A stretch of 64,000 nucleotides of DNA from Lytechinus variegatus. Taxonomy: Eukaryota; Echinodermata; Echinoidea; Temnopleuroida; Toxopneustidae. Positions within the stretch are counted from its first letter, which is position 1; each line of letters opens with the position of its first letter. The DNA lies in the NCBI RefSeq assembly GCF_018143015.1, contig NC_054753.1, positions 25,446,462-25,510,461 of the forward strand. Direction: 5' to 3'. Under the pieces are notes generated by a model. It saw only the letters and a list, made by a program, of their open reading frames with translations, was not told where the DNA came from and did no database searches. Below, in pieces: positions 35,078-45,474 of this stretch. Position numbers and translations under genes: made by a program.

Positions 35078-36639
35078 CATTTTTATAGAAAATGTTTATA
35101 TAATAAGTGAAGCTCACTCTAGCCAGTAATGAAGAGTTAGCCTGTATTATAACTCTGAGATTGTGTGCTGTATGCAAGGTTGTTGTTTTTTTTAGCAACC
35201 ATTTTGTAGAAAAATGTTGAATATAATCTACATGGGGAAAAAAAGTTCATGAAAATTGTATCACACATAGGAATATAAGTTTCCTTGTATATAAGATTAT
35301 CAAATCATTTATCTTTAAGAAAAAGAAGAAAAGAAATATATTTGAATACATGTATGGTATAAAAAAACATAAAATGCAAACCTTTTATCTCAAATAATGT
35401 AGTACAATCTTGAATTTTGTGATTAATTCCGAATCTTATAAATTGCCCAAAATGAGGATGTGGGTTGGCTTTCCATAGCTTAAAATGTGTTTAAGTTTGA
35501 TATTCTTCCCAACCCCCCTCCCCTATAAAACAACTCTACCCCTCCCCAGAGAATTCTTTAGAAGTAAGTTATTTGGGCAGTTCCACTCGATTAAAGGAAG
35601 TTACTGTGACCATTCCCTTCTCTCAGAGAAGTGTGCAATATTTACGTAATTTCATTTTTTGTTTAAGTATTTTGCATGAAATGAATTTCCGTTGAACAAA
35701 AAGATCATGAAATAATGATTGATCATACCTGTTTGTACGATAATTTTTCATGAATTGAACTTACAGCAAAAATGTTGTTTAAAAATTTATGCAACGCTGT
35801 GTACCCTCCACGAGACAGGACTTGTGTAGTTACCCGAGAAGAAGAAGAAGACTCTATACAAACATATCCATGCATGCTTGATTTATTGAAAATTGAATAG
35901 TAAAAAAAATAGAATATGTTGTTTAAGATGTTATGTTAGGCACTTGTTTAAACCATTTAACTACTGTAATCAGTAAACATCGTAAAAATTTTCAAACAGC
36001 ATTTTAATTGTGCATGTGATGTATTGTCCTATTTTCATCTCTAACTACGTTCGCGTAGCATAAATTTGAATACTTTTATTGTGAGAACTCAGTTCCCCTT
36101 TTTAATGATAGTTTCTTAGAGATTATCCGAAATAAACTGCTGAGAATCGAAGAATTAATGAATCGTTCAGAGTTTTATGTTTATCTTTGAGACAAAGGTA
36201 TAAGTTTTCATAATGCAAAGTTTGGTGAGAATGATATGGAATTCACTTTAAATCTGGAACATCCTGGAGCTTGCATGGGAAGAACAATTTTATTAAAAGT
36301 GTTGACCGTCTGATATATGAATGGGGTGAATGTGTTATTCAAGCCCCTTCATGTTACCAAGTAATGGCGCAGTCACATTTCGCCAACGATGTCCGTACGA
36401 GTTATTTTTTGTACCAACTTCCTGTGAGTGGTTCGTATAGAATTCGGGAAAACGGCTCTTTTTCAACTCACTGTCCGGTCACCGTTGGAGAAATGTGACT
36501 GCACTATAAAGCTCACATCTGAAAAGCCCCCCCCCCCAAAAAAAAAAAAAGAGGAAGTAAATTTACAAATATATATTAAAAAAATCTACTTGATTTTCAT
36601 TATTGGATATCCAGCCTTCGCCAATAAGGGGGGGGGGGG
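34937..36639. other. Intergenic DNA with TA microsatellite and a foldback
   Basis: A TA run lies at about 35040-35073. A foldback at about 36370-36503 has AGTCACATTTCGCCAACGA pairing with CGTTGGAGAAATGTGACT. A and C runs lie near 36525. No gene was recognised. Confidence 0.55.
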
Positions 36640-38170
36640 GCTGGAATTTTTTCAGCCATATTTTCCCAGATCGGCCGTTCGAAGTTTATATTTATTTGTT
36701 TCTTTGAAGGGGTAGTCCTAATAGTCACTTCTAAACTTTATTCTTATTATTCAACATATTATCTCATAAGCCTTATTTAAATAGTGCGAGCGCGTAGCGC
36801 TAATTTTTTTAATGTATTTTGTCTTCAAATTTAAACATTCTGCGGCAATGTCTGTAATTCTAAACGAGATGTATATCCAAGGTTTTGATCTGATTAAAAA
36901 AAAGATTTATTAACAGCTGCGTGCAGTTAGAGCCATTAAGACGTTACATATTTCAACAATCAAATAATGCGAAGCGCGGGCTGCAAATGATGACATTTTC
37001 ACCTGAAGAATGGTAATTCTAGCACTCTTTGTAATAATGAAAAGGATAAATAATAGCTGGAAAAAAAAGATTTACACCTAAAAATGGCACGTTCTATTCA
37101 TGTTTTGTAAATCATGAAAAGGATTAGTAATTCAAAAATCTTCCTACATTGATAATGTGAGCGCCAAGCGCAAGCAGATTTTTTTATATTTTGTGGCCTA
37201 AAAGTTGCGTATCTGACTTCTACCCATAAAAAGTGGGTATTCTAAATACCCTTTTATCCTGAAAAACAATAAAGCAAGCGCGAGCTTAAAATATGTGAAA
37301 TTCCGATCTGAAAAAGGGTCCGATTTAAGCCCTGTATTTTAAGCAATTTGTAGGAAAATTGTGAGGTGGATATATGGATCACAAGTTTAAAAAAGAGCTG
37401 ATATGTTTTATTATTGTTACTTCGAGTTTTGACAGGGACCGGGACATTTTAAGAACGTTATGTTGCTTGTGAAAATGATGACTATCTTTCGCTTTATATT
37501 CCAAAGCGTGAGATTAAACTTGTCTATATTCAATTCTGAAAAAAGGGACAATTTGATCATTAAATCATTATCTTATTTATTAATACAATAAACCTAATGA
37601 TAGAGCGAAGTATTTTTTTTCAGTATTATGGCCTGAAAACTGGACATTTAAAGCATTTGAAATTTATGAATAAGATGCGTGACGTAGTATATTTTTAACA
37701 ATCAATGTGAGCGCAAATCGATAGCCGAAATTTCTGATAAACTGTCATGAAATAGGGATTTTAAAAAGTTTGTTATAGAATTGATATTAATATAAACATA
37801 ACTCACCAATCAAAATGCGAGCTTGCAGCCCTTACTGATACGTTTTGACAATCTCACCTGTATAGGGATATTTAAGAACTTTATGGAATACAGGAAAATA
37901 TTAGGTCCCTGACAAATCAACTTTTGCGAAGCGCAGCGCGAGCAGAAAATGGAAAATGTTTATATTCAGTCAGTGCAGGGCACTTTTTAAAATTCAATTT
38001 GTAAATGAAACAAAATAATGAAAGCTCGATTTCCTAGCTGACATATGTTTAGTATATTGACTTCAAAATTTGATATTTTTAAGCTCCACATTGAGCAAGA
38101 TATATAAATCACCTAAAAGGCAATGCGAGCTCAGAGCGCGAGCGAAAATTTTATATACGATTTTATATAA
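36640..38170. repeat. Decayed repeat with GCGAGCGCGAAGCGC words
   Basis: Eight or so words of the type GCGAGCGCGTAGCGC, GCGAAGCGCGGGC and GCGAAGCGCAGCGCGAGC recur at irregular 120-200-bp spacing, each followed by AAAAT-rich DNA. This is the reverse orientation of the words in the 2102-2926 element, which suggests that an older, longer member of the same family lies here. No coding capacity. Confidence 0.6.
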
Positions 38171-38659
38171 TTTTATAAGCTAAAGAAGCATTTCAGTCCG
38201 CAAGATGTTTACATATTAATTGTTGTCATGGCAACGCAGTGTCAAATACAATTTTTTATTTGAGACTTGACATTTTAAATGCTATCACAATCAATCATTG
38301 GTCTATAGCTATCATATTAATTGTCGCTAATGAAAATAGGGTTCCTAGCAACCGTTGCTATACTATTTAAGAGTTTATTTTGGCACCATGCACCCCTGAA
38401 AATGTTTAGAATGTTATTTCATCATGTGTGCCAAGTTCCATGCTTTCATCAATTTTTTTTTCACTAATAATAGACCTGTTCGGAGTGACATCATGCCTTG
38501 GGCAATTTTGGCCAAATGACCTTTCATTCCTTTCATCATGATCGGCAGATTATTTCAAAACAATGTATTATGCAAGCATGCCTACATAAATTATTATCAG
38601 GATGCAGAAATTGCATAGACTAGGTGACTATAAAGAATAGCACAATTGACACTCGAGGA

Positions 38660-39430
38660 AGTTTTTACCTACCTAGGGATACCTAGGGTCTAGGGAAGTT
38701 TCATGTAGGCATGCTATGCCTCTAAATTCAGTTCTAGGTTTTTCTCCTCAAGATGGCTGGTTTACTTCCGGGAACAGGGCTTTCGTAGTCATATTTTATT
38801 GGCTTATTTTTCCAGCATCTATCCAGGGCAGCTTTAAAACTGAGCACACTTAAGTGACAACATCATTATTTAGACTATTCCATGTCTTACTCATTCTAAT
38901 GTAAAATGAATTCCTATATTTTTGGGTCTTTGTCCTTGGTATGAACAATTTTTAATGTGACCTCTGGTTTGTTCACTATATTTTTCTTCTAAGATTAAGT
39001 TTTGTACATTGATCATAATTATCAAAATGTTTTTATGTTTCAATCATATCACGCGGCCCTAACTCTTTGATACGCCAGATTTGGGATTTTTAACTGTTTA
39101 AGTCGTTGTGGATAGGAAAGCTTCCTTAATTCAAGGACTTATTTTGTTGCCCTTCTTTGTATGTTCTCTAATGTATGTATATGTTTCTTCAGTACAGGGT
39201 TCCACACAGCATGGGCATACTCAACTGCATCGGACAAGCGACTTATAGAACAATGCAAAGTTATTTTTGTTTAGATAAACAAAAGTTCGTCTGATCAAGC
39301 CCATAATCCTGTTGGCCTTGTTTATCTTTGATTGCATATGTGCTCTTTAAACCTTAGTTTATCATCAATTACAACACCCAAGTCCCTTTTGGAGGTGACA
39401 TGTTCAAGCGCATCATAATGTATGCTGGAA
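38660..39430 (-). pseudogene. Decayed CR1-like LINE reverse transcriptase C-terminus
   Basis: The minus strand matches, with many stops and indels, the intact fragment at 49622-50532. Recognisable pieces include EYAHAVWNPVLKKHIH, ENIQRRATK and LKIPNLAYQRVR-like peptides. It represents the end of the reverse transcriptase and the following C-terminal region of a non-LTR retrotransposon. The 3' side ends in CCTAGG/ACCTAGGG words. It is clearly dead, and older than the second copy judged by its decay. Confidence 0.75.
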
Positions 39431-40228
39431 AAGCTTCCTGTTGGTACTGCGTGTTCAACACTATCCGTTTGTACACTTCAAAATCATAAAACTCTTGCAC
39501 CTCAGTCTCCTATGCTCTCCTGTAAATTCTGTATCCAAAGCTCTTCTAACTTTTATTAAACTAAAATTATTAAACTGAAGATAGGGTGAACACAGAATAA
39601 CATTATGAAAGATTTCTGCCAAAATGAGACAGAAAATCGTGTACAATTCTTGAACGCACACACAGGTCACGGAGTGACCCTGAGTGCAAACAGCTGACTG
39701 TGTTACAACGTAGGGGTGATACATTTTCGCAATAGGTGTGATCAAACTCACTGGAGGGACTTTAATTCACTTATAACAAAGAAAATGTACTACAGTACTC
39801 CTGTTGAATGCTCTGATGAAAATTATATGAGTTTCACATTCATTTGAACGGGAGGACAAGATTATTGTATATATCGAGTGCATTATCCATAAATCATACT
39901 ACCATTGCGACCCCTGCCCGGCCGATGGTTCAGGCATGACGATCCTGAGTGACGTCACCGATAGAGACCTCAAATGCCAGGACAGCCTATTCGACAACTA
40001 ACTTCATCTAGTAAAAAACACGTATTGAAGATATCCAATGGGAAAATGGCTTTCATTTTCATGAAATATACATTCCGTTCCTCAATAAATCTTTAACCCC
40101 GTCGTTAACTGCCCATTCATTCTCGAGCAATGGGGGAATGAATACAGAGTGTCTCAAAGTTTGTGTGAAAAAAGGTGCATTTTCCATAGAACTTCTGCCA
40201 AAAAGCAATGCGTAAGGGAAAGATTAGC
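39431..40228. other. Unannotated DNA
   Basis: I see no gene, RNA or clear repeat boundaries. One GTGACGTCAC-like site lies at 39950, outside the neighbouring Polinton-like element. Confidence 0.45.
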
Positions 40229-40261
40229 CCCAAAAGTAGTATAGGGATGTCTATAGGGTCA

Positions 40262-40402
40262 TGACGTCATCGTCCATTTATGGACGATGACGTCACGAAG
40301 TGACGTCATGAAGCCACGCCCCCTAGCCTGACGTCACGAAGTGACGTCATGAAGCCACGCCCACTAGCCTGACGTCACGAAGTGACGTCATGGCTGACGT
40401 CA
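40262..40402 (+). promoter_or_regulatory. Array of eight TGACGTCA sites, left arm
   Basis: Perfect palindromic CRE/ATF consensus TGACGTCA occurs at 40262, 40288, 40301, 40329, 40342, 40370, 40383 and 40395. Most lie in a 41-bp tandem unit (pairs of sites 13 bp apart, then CCACGCCC), repeated about 2.6 times. CCACGCCC resembles a GC-box/KLF site. TATAAAA follows at 40480 and 40516, then the ORF ATG at 40619. CREB/ATF binding is inferred from the consensus. Confidence 0.85.
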
Positions 40403-40618
40403 TAGGATTGCGACACTATTGCGAAAGGGGTGGGTCGACAAGTCAGGACGAGCAGGGACATGATGGAAATGGGACGGAGTATAAAAAACAAGGTTTAAAA
40501 AAGAAAAAGGAAAGGTATAAAACGAGGGGAACACGGTCTTGTTTCATTGAACACGGCAACGTATCCTACGAAGCGAGGGACTACAGCAATCGAGGGAGAA
40601 AAGGAAAACCTAAATACC

Positions 40619-40956
40619 ATGTCTAAAAATACAGCTGTAAAATAGCCGACAGCGAATGGTGTCAGGAGTTTCAAAAACAGGTGGAGAAAGCGGACCTGCT
40701 CATGGTGATCGAATACCTCACGATCGTCGAGGTTCTCAAAGACCTGGCCAAGAATCCCAGCAGTTGGGTAGAGGATATGGTGAAAGACAATCCTCAAATG
40801 AAGGTACACCAGGCTGTTCAATACCTGGATCCTCAGAAAGTGGCGAAATTCTACCCTCATGTTGCGAGAGTAATGTGTTTGAAACCAGAGCTGATGGATC
40901 CCTGCCTCTTCACAGAGTCAGGTATTGACGACTTTATACGGACAGAAAAGGATTAA
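40619..40956 (+). pseudogene. Left-arm copy of the element ORF, frameshifted
   Basis: This copy matches the right-arm ORF base for base over most of its length but lacks one A in a short A-run, so the ninth codon becomes TAG (40643-40645). Downstream of the break the frame is open to the same TAA at 40954-40956. Since the arms are otherwise nearly identical, the break is recent or tolerated. Only the right-arm copy can make the full protein from the shared start. Confidence 0.8.
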
Positions 40957-41024
40957 AACTCGGGGATCGGTTGAATTGGTCCCTAAGATTATCCTTGTAT
41001 GAAAAGAAATAACGGTGCAAGCCT

Positions 41025-41030
41025 AATAAA
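41025..41030 (+). terminator. Poly(A) signal inside a hairpin, left arm
   Basis: AATAAA sits in the loop of a hairpin: GAAAAGAA.AACGGTG pairs with CACCGTT.TTCTTTTC. It lies about 70 bases after the ORF stop. The arrangement is preserved in the right arm (42569-42574 on the minus strand). Confidence 0.65.
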
Positions 41031-41370
41031 CACCGTTCTTTTCTTAATTCCCCCTTGAAGTTGAATTGTGTTCTAATCCTTGTTATTTTCTTCATTTTGA
41101 TAATTCTGTCATTTCCTCATTATTTGTTGTTCTGCCATTTGCCAATCTGTCAATTATTCATTTTCTCGTGCTGCATTTCATCATTCCTTCCTCTACTAAA
41201 GTACATTATTGGGAAAGGGACATATATGGGACAAGCATCCTTCTCTTCATCATTGCACAATTCGTCATACATGCCATCTTGTCTGTGTTATTTCGAAGCC
41301 ATCGTTTTATATTTCGTTTCGTCATGCCGATCAGGCTAAACATTTTCTCGTTCTGTCATTCGGTCATTCC

Positions 41371-42231
41371 TTAGTTCGATGGATTATTCCAATATCAAGC
41401 TGAAGAGGAGGATAATGATGATGAGATGGAAGGAACCGAAGAAATTCATAACTAAAATACTGCATTGATTGATTTTGTACGGAATATTCATTAAATTAAC
41501 TGACACGTGTCTGGAACCCCTTTACAATACCATTTTACTTGTGAATGCCATTGTGTTCTGTGTAATAAAAAGTAATAAAAAACAAAGTTTATCCCAGATT
41601 TCTGTTTCTTGGTGTTTGTGCATTGTATGTGTTTCATAATTTCTTCATTATATTTAGCCAACTTTCCCCATGGTGCTTTACCTATGTTGGTTGTCATAGA
41701 GAGACCAAAAATATACGTGGCGATTCATTTTTGAACTTTGTCTAGATGGAGTGGAAGGAAACACGATCTTGCGAATGATGACTGGTGATATGTGAAAATG
41801 AAGAAAATGGTGAAAGAGGTAAAATGATGAGGGGGTTAAAGGACGACATTGCTATAAAATAAAAATGTCCAAATGACAAAATGGTGAAACGATATGAGAT
41901 AATGGTGTCATGACCATAATTGGAGATTTCGGTATAAAAATCGGTGTGAACATCACGAGGCAGCAATGTTGTTTTGGTTAAATCGTTGACACGAGTGTCG
42001 ATCGTGGGGTGAGAGAATATTTCTTCCAATATTATGACATTTTAATAGTTGTTTCATCTGGCACATATGAACATGATTATAAGTAGTGAGTAGAAGATGA
42101 AAAATCATTGTATATACACATTATGAACATCTAGTTTTTTTCTTATGTTTTTTTTATTTTCGATGAAACTATTATGGGAAGTTTTAGTAACGAAACAACG
42201 CCGTTGACGCCGATTTGAACGACGAAATGGC
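41371..42231. other. Single-copy centre of the Polinton-like element
   Basis: The 861-bp spacer between the arms is AT-rich with repeated ATGA/AAATG words. A 95-codon minus-strand frame (41742-42029) has no recognisable domain and a simple composition; I do not call it a gene. Confidence 0.55.
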
Positions 42232-42568
42232 GGAATGACCGAATGACAGAACGAGAAAATGTTTAGCCTGATCGGCATGACGAAACGAAATATAAAACGA
42301 TGGCTTCGAAATAACACAGACAAGATGGCATGTATGACGAATTGTGCAATGATGAAGAGAAGGATGCTTGTCCCATATATGTCCCTTTCCCAATAATGTA
42401 CTTTAGTAGAGGAAGGAATGATGAAATGCAGCACGAGAAAATGAATAGACAGATTGGCAAATGGCAGAACAACAAATAATGAGGAAATGACAGAATTATC
42501 AAAATGAAGAAAATAACAAGGATTAGAACACAATTCAACTTCAAGGGGGAATTAAGAAAAGAACGGTG

Positions 42569-42574
42569 TTTATT
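42569..42574 (-). terminator. Poly(A) signal inside a hairpin, right arm
   Basis: This is the mirror of the left-arm signal: TTTATT on the plus strand (AATAAA on minus), bracketed by AACGGTG and CACCGTT, about 70 bases after the right-arm ORF stop. Confidence 0.65.
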
Positions 42575-42642
42575 AGGCTTGCACCGTTATTTCTTTTCAT
42601 ACAAGGATAATCTTAGGGACCAATTCAACCGATCCCCGAGTT

Positions 42643-42981
42643 TTAATCCTTTTCTGTCCGTATAAAGTCGTCAATACCTGACTCTGTGAAGAGGCAGGGA
42701 TCCATCAGCTCTGGTTTCAAACACATTACTCTCGCAACATGAGGGTAGAATTTCGCCACTTTCTGAGGATCCAGGTATTGAACAGCCTGGTGTACCTTCA
42801 TTTGAGGATTGTCTTTCACCATATCCTCTACCCAACTGCTGGGATTCTTGGCCAGGTCTTTGAGAACCTCGACGATCGTGAGGTATTCGATCACCATGAG
42901 CAGGTCCGCTTTCTCCACCTGTTTTTGAAACTCCTGACACCATTCGCTGTCGGCTATTTTTACAGCTGTATTTTTAGACAT
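42643..42981 (-). CDS. Right-arm ORF of the Polinton-like element, 112-aa protein of unknown family
   Basis: An ATG at 42981 (minus) opens a 112-residue protein starting MSKNTAVKIADSEW and ending with an acidic/basic tail (DDFIRTEKD). It looks soluble and mainly helical, with alternating charged and aliphatic residues, one Cys near the start and another in the second half, and no signal peptide or membrane segment. I do not recognise the family. The chosen ATG lies about 97 bases downstream of a TATAAAA (43078-43084); an upstream in-frame extension exists but starts only at TTG. Eight CRE-like sites precede it and a hairpin poly(A) signal follows. Because it is encoded in the terminal repeats, it would be duplicated in any intact element. 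A role in expression control or host interaction is only a guess. Confidence 0.7.
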   Translation of the reverse strand: MSKNTAVKIADSEWCQEFQKQVEKADLLMVIEYLTIVEVLKDLAKNPSSWVEDMVKDNPQMKVHQAVQYLDPQKVAKFYPHVARVMCLKPELMDPCLFTESGIDDFIRTEKD

Positions 42982-43196
42982 GGTAATTAGGTTTTCCTTT
43001 TCTCCCTCGATTGCTGTAGTCCCTCGCTTCGTAGGATACGTTGCCGTGTTCAATGAAACAAGACCGTGTTCCCCTCGTTTTATACCTTTCCTTTTTCTTT
43101 TTTAAACCTTGTTTTTTATACTCCGTCCCATTTCCATCATGTCCCTGCTCGTCCTGACTTGTCGACCCACCCCTTTCGCAATAGTGTCGCAATCCT

Positions 43197-43340
43197 ATGA
43201 CGTCAGCCATGACGTCACTTCGTGACGTCAGGCTAGTGGGCGTGGCTTCATGACGTCACTTCGTGACGTCAGGCTAGGGGCGTGGCTTCATGACGTCACT
43301 TCGTGACGTCATCGTCCATAAATGGACGATGACGTCATGA
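43197..43340 (-). promoter_or_regulatory. Array of eight TGACGTCA sites, right arm
   Basis: This is the mirror image of the left-arm array: eight perfect TGACGTCA palindromes with intervening GGGCGTGGCTTCA, upstream of the intact minus-strand ORF and its TATAAAA at 43078-43084. Confidence 0.85.
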
Positions 43341-43370
43341 CCCTATAGACATCCCTATACTACTCCCAAA

Positions 43371-43865
43371 ACACGAATAGATGAGTTAATCAAATGGAAT
43401 GAATCATGAAAATCAGTGAAATATAGTTTCTCCTGTACTCATTACTGAATACCCCGACTTGATACGATTAGTTTTCCCCCTCTCCATCAACTTTTAAGAA
43501 AAAGGGTGCATATTTTCATAAAAATATCATGTGTTATATCGACGGACGCCCGTGCGTACGAGCAGGAGGAAGCCAAATGTCTCGTATTTTTCATAATGAT
43601 AACGTTAACACGATGAAGTCCAGATCAGCACTGCCTTTACTTTCCAATTCAATCTTTTGGGAAGTTCTGCCAATGTACCCACATTGGATAATCATAGAAA
43701 TCAACCAATCAAATACAAGGAAAATGGTATGAACTATAAAATGAACTAACCCTATTTAAAAATAAGAACCAATCAGAGAATAGAGAAGGGTGATCATGAG
43801 TTAAACTGAATCCTAATGGAATTAAACAATAAGACCATGTGGAGTGGAAAGCTAAAATGGAAACC
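43371..43865. other. Unannotated DNA right of the Polinton-like element
   Basis: There is no recognisable gene. An AT-rich stretch has only short frames on both strands. Confidence 0.5.
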
Positions 43866-44632
43866 CGGGGCGGTATTCTGAACATTGTCTTATCTCCATA
43901 TTTTATCTTATCTCAGAGATATGACAAAATCGATATTCTGGTGGATGTCATAACTTTTGTCACAAAAATTGTCATAAATTTTGTCAGCTCTTTGGCGCGC
44001 ACCAAAAATACGCGGCTTTGATGCGCGTAATCCTTTTATACAAGCAAAAGATATGACAAAAGTTATGACAGGGGGTAGCAGTCATAAATTTTGTCATATC
44101 TTTTAGTACCAAATATCCCGATACCCTGCCGACTGAATGTCAAGCATATAACGATATCATTTAGATTAGATTGTGACATAAGTTTCACTCATCATCCACG
44201 ACAATTTTCAAAATTATTTTGTCATGCTACAATTAGTTAGGCCCTACATATTAATTTCTCCCTTTTTTCTCTGTTTTCCTTATTTTTCTACTTCTCCTCT
44301 AAAATCCTTCACAGCTCCCTGTCTCTCTTTGTAATTAAGCGCATCAATATTCGCGTAGTTGCGCGATGCCAGAAACAGAATTGGGGATATCCCCTACCTG
44401 TCACGGGGCATTCCTATTGGCTAGAAGGGCTCCCACTGGGAACTAACGATGATTTTGATTGGATTGCTTCCGAAAAGATGGGCGGGAACTTTGAGAGATA
44501 TGACAGGGAAAAGACAATGTTCAGAATACCGATTTGTGACAATCATAGCGGTGTCACATCTCGGAGAGAAATGACAAAATTTATGACAAAAGTTATGACA
44601 GAGTTACAGAATACCACCCCAGGAAGCATGAC
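43866..44632. mobile_element. Inverted-repeat element with GGGGCGGTATTCTG ends
   Basis: GGGCGGTATTCTGAACATTG at the left is mirrored by CAGAATACCACCCC at the right, with inner pairs such as AAAATTTATGACAAAAGTTA and its inverse. The words TATGACAAAAGTTATGACA recur in both halves. No coding capacity is convincing. Confidence 0.7.
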
Positions 44633-44873
44633 TGAGGGGAAACTGAATGAAAGAATGAAATGCAATGAACCTGTGTTGCTATGTGAGATGTATTGTGGAG
44701 ATGGAATGAAAGATGAGATCATGACAATGTATGTGGATTGTGAGGATGGAAAGAAGGATGAGATGAGTTGGAATGGAAATGAACAAGTTGAATGTAGAGA
44801 GTACACTACATTTTTGGGGGTTGAATTTCAGCAGCCATTTTTCTATTTTGAATGCATTGTAATGAAGGAAAAG

Positions 44874-45397
44874 CCCGGGGGGGGCCACTTACATTGACGA
44901 GTGGATACCATGCGCGACCAAAAAACACGTAAAAAGGATGTCTTTTTCACGATAGGGCACGTTACGTACGTAACGTGATAAGGGTGTCAAAAACACAAAA
45001 ATAATGAAAAAAGGGTATCTATTTCGCTAGGAAAATTACGTGTTTAGGGTCGAATTTGCGGGGATGATAAAACAAAATTAAAATGTTTGAAAAAGGATGT
45101 CCTTTTTGCCCCAACACTTCGTGTTTAGAGTCCGATTTGCGCAAGGTGTAGAAGGTGGGGTCGTACTAAACCAATAACGTAAAGCAGACGACCGAATTAA
45201 GGACCCGTAACAATAAAACATTCCTGTACTTGTTTAGGGGTTCATTTCAGGGAATATTTGCCAAGAGTATCGTTTTGTTTCCAATACTTGTTAAGGGGTG
45301 CATTTTCAGAATATGGAAATTACGTGTTTAGGGTGCTTTTCGAGACCCCATGGTCGCGCATGGTATCCACTCGTGAATGGAAGTGGCCCCCCCGGGA
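44874..45397. mobile_element. MITE with G-run termini, copy B
   Basis: This is the second copy of the element at 4273-4826, in opposite orientation: GGCCACTTACATTGACGAGT at the left and TCCACTCGTGAATGGAAGTG at the right. Shared interior words include CGAGACCCCA, AAGAGTATC and TCGAATTTGCGGGGAT (or their inverses). Confidence 0.75.
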
Positions 45398-45474
45398 GGA
45401 AAAGCCTAAATCAAAAGAATACATGAACAACCAAGACATCAAAGGTGGTAGTCCAGGATAGAAGAGGCATAGCC

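Larger units (their letters stand above)
40235..43364. mobile_element. Short Polinton/Maverick-like element with gene-bearing inverted arms
   Basis: The element is 3,130 bp. It begins AGTAGTATAGGGATGTC and ends with the exact inverse. It is flanked by a 6-bp duplication CCCAAA (40229-40234 and 43365-43370). The left arm (40235-41370) and right arm (42232-43364) are nearly identical inverted repeats with a few single-base indels. A 6-bp duplication, 5'-AG ends and very long inverted termini are known Polinton/Maverick hallmarks. No polymerase B, integrase, protease or capsid frame is present, so it is non-autonomous, presumably an internal deletion. What is novel is that the arms themselves carry a whole small transcription unit. 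Confidence 0.8.

Noticed and set aside
40390..40626. 78-codon frame upstream of the element ORF in both arms
   Set aside because: It overlaps the CRE/TATA promoter region, its frame differs from the ORF, and its composition is low-complexity basic; better explained as leader sequence.
41066..41374. About 100-codon hydrophobic frames repeated in both arms after the ORF
   Set aside because: They lie beyond the poly(A) signal, are rich in Phe/Ser/His from repeated CATTTC words and have no domain; duplication simply reflects the inverted arms.
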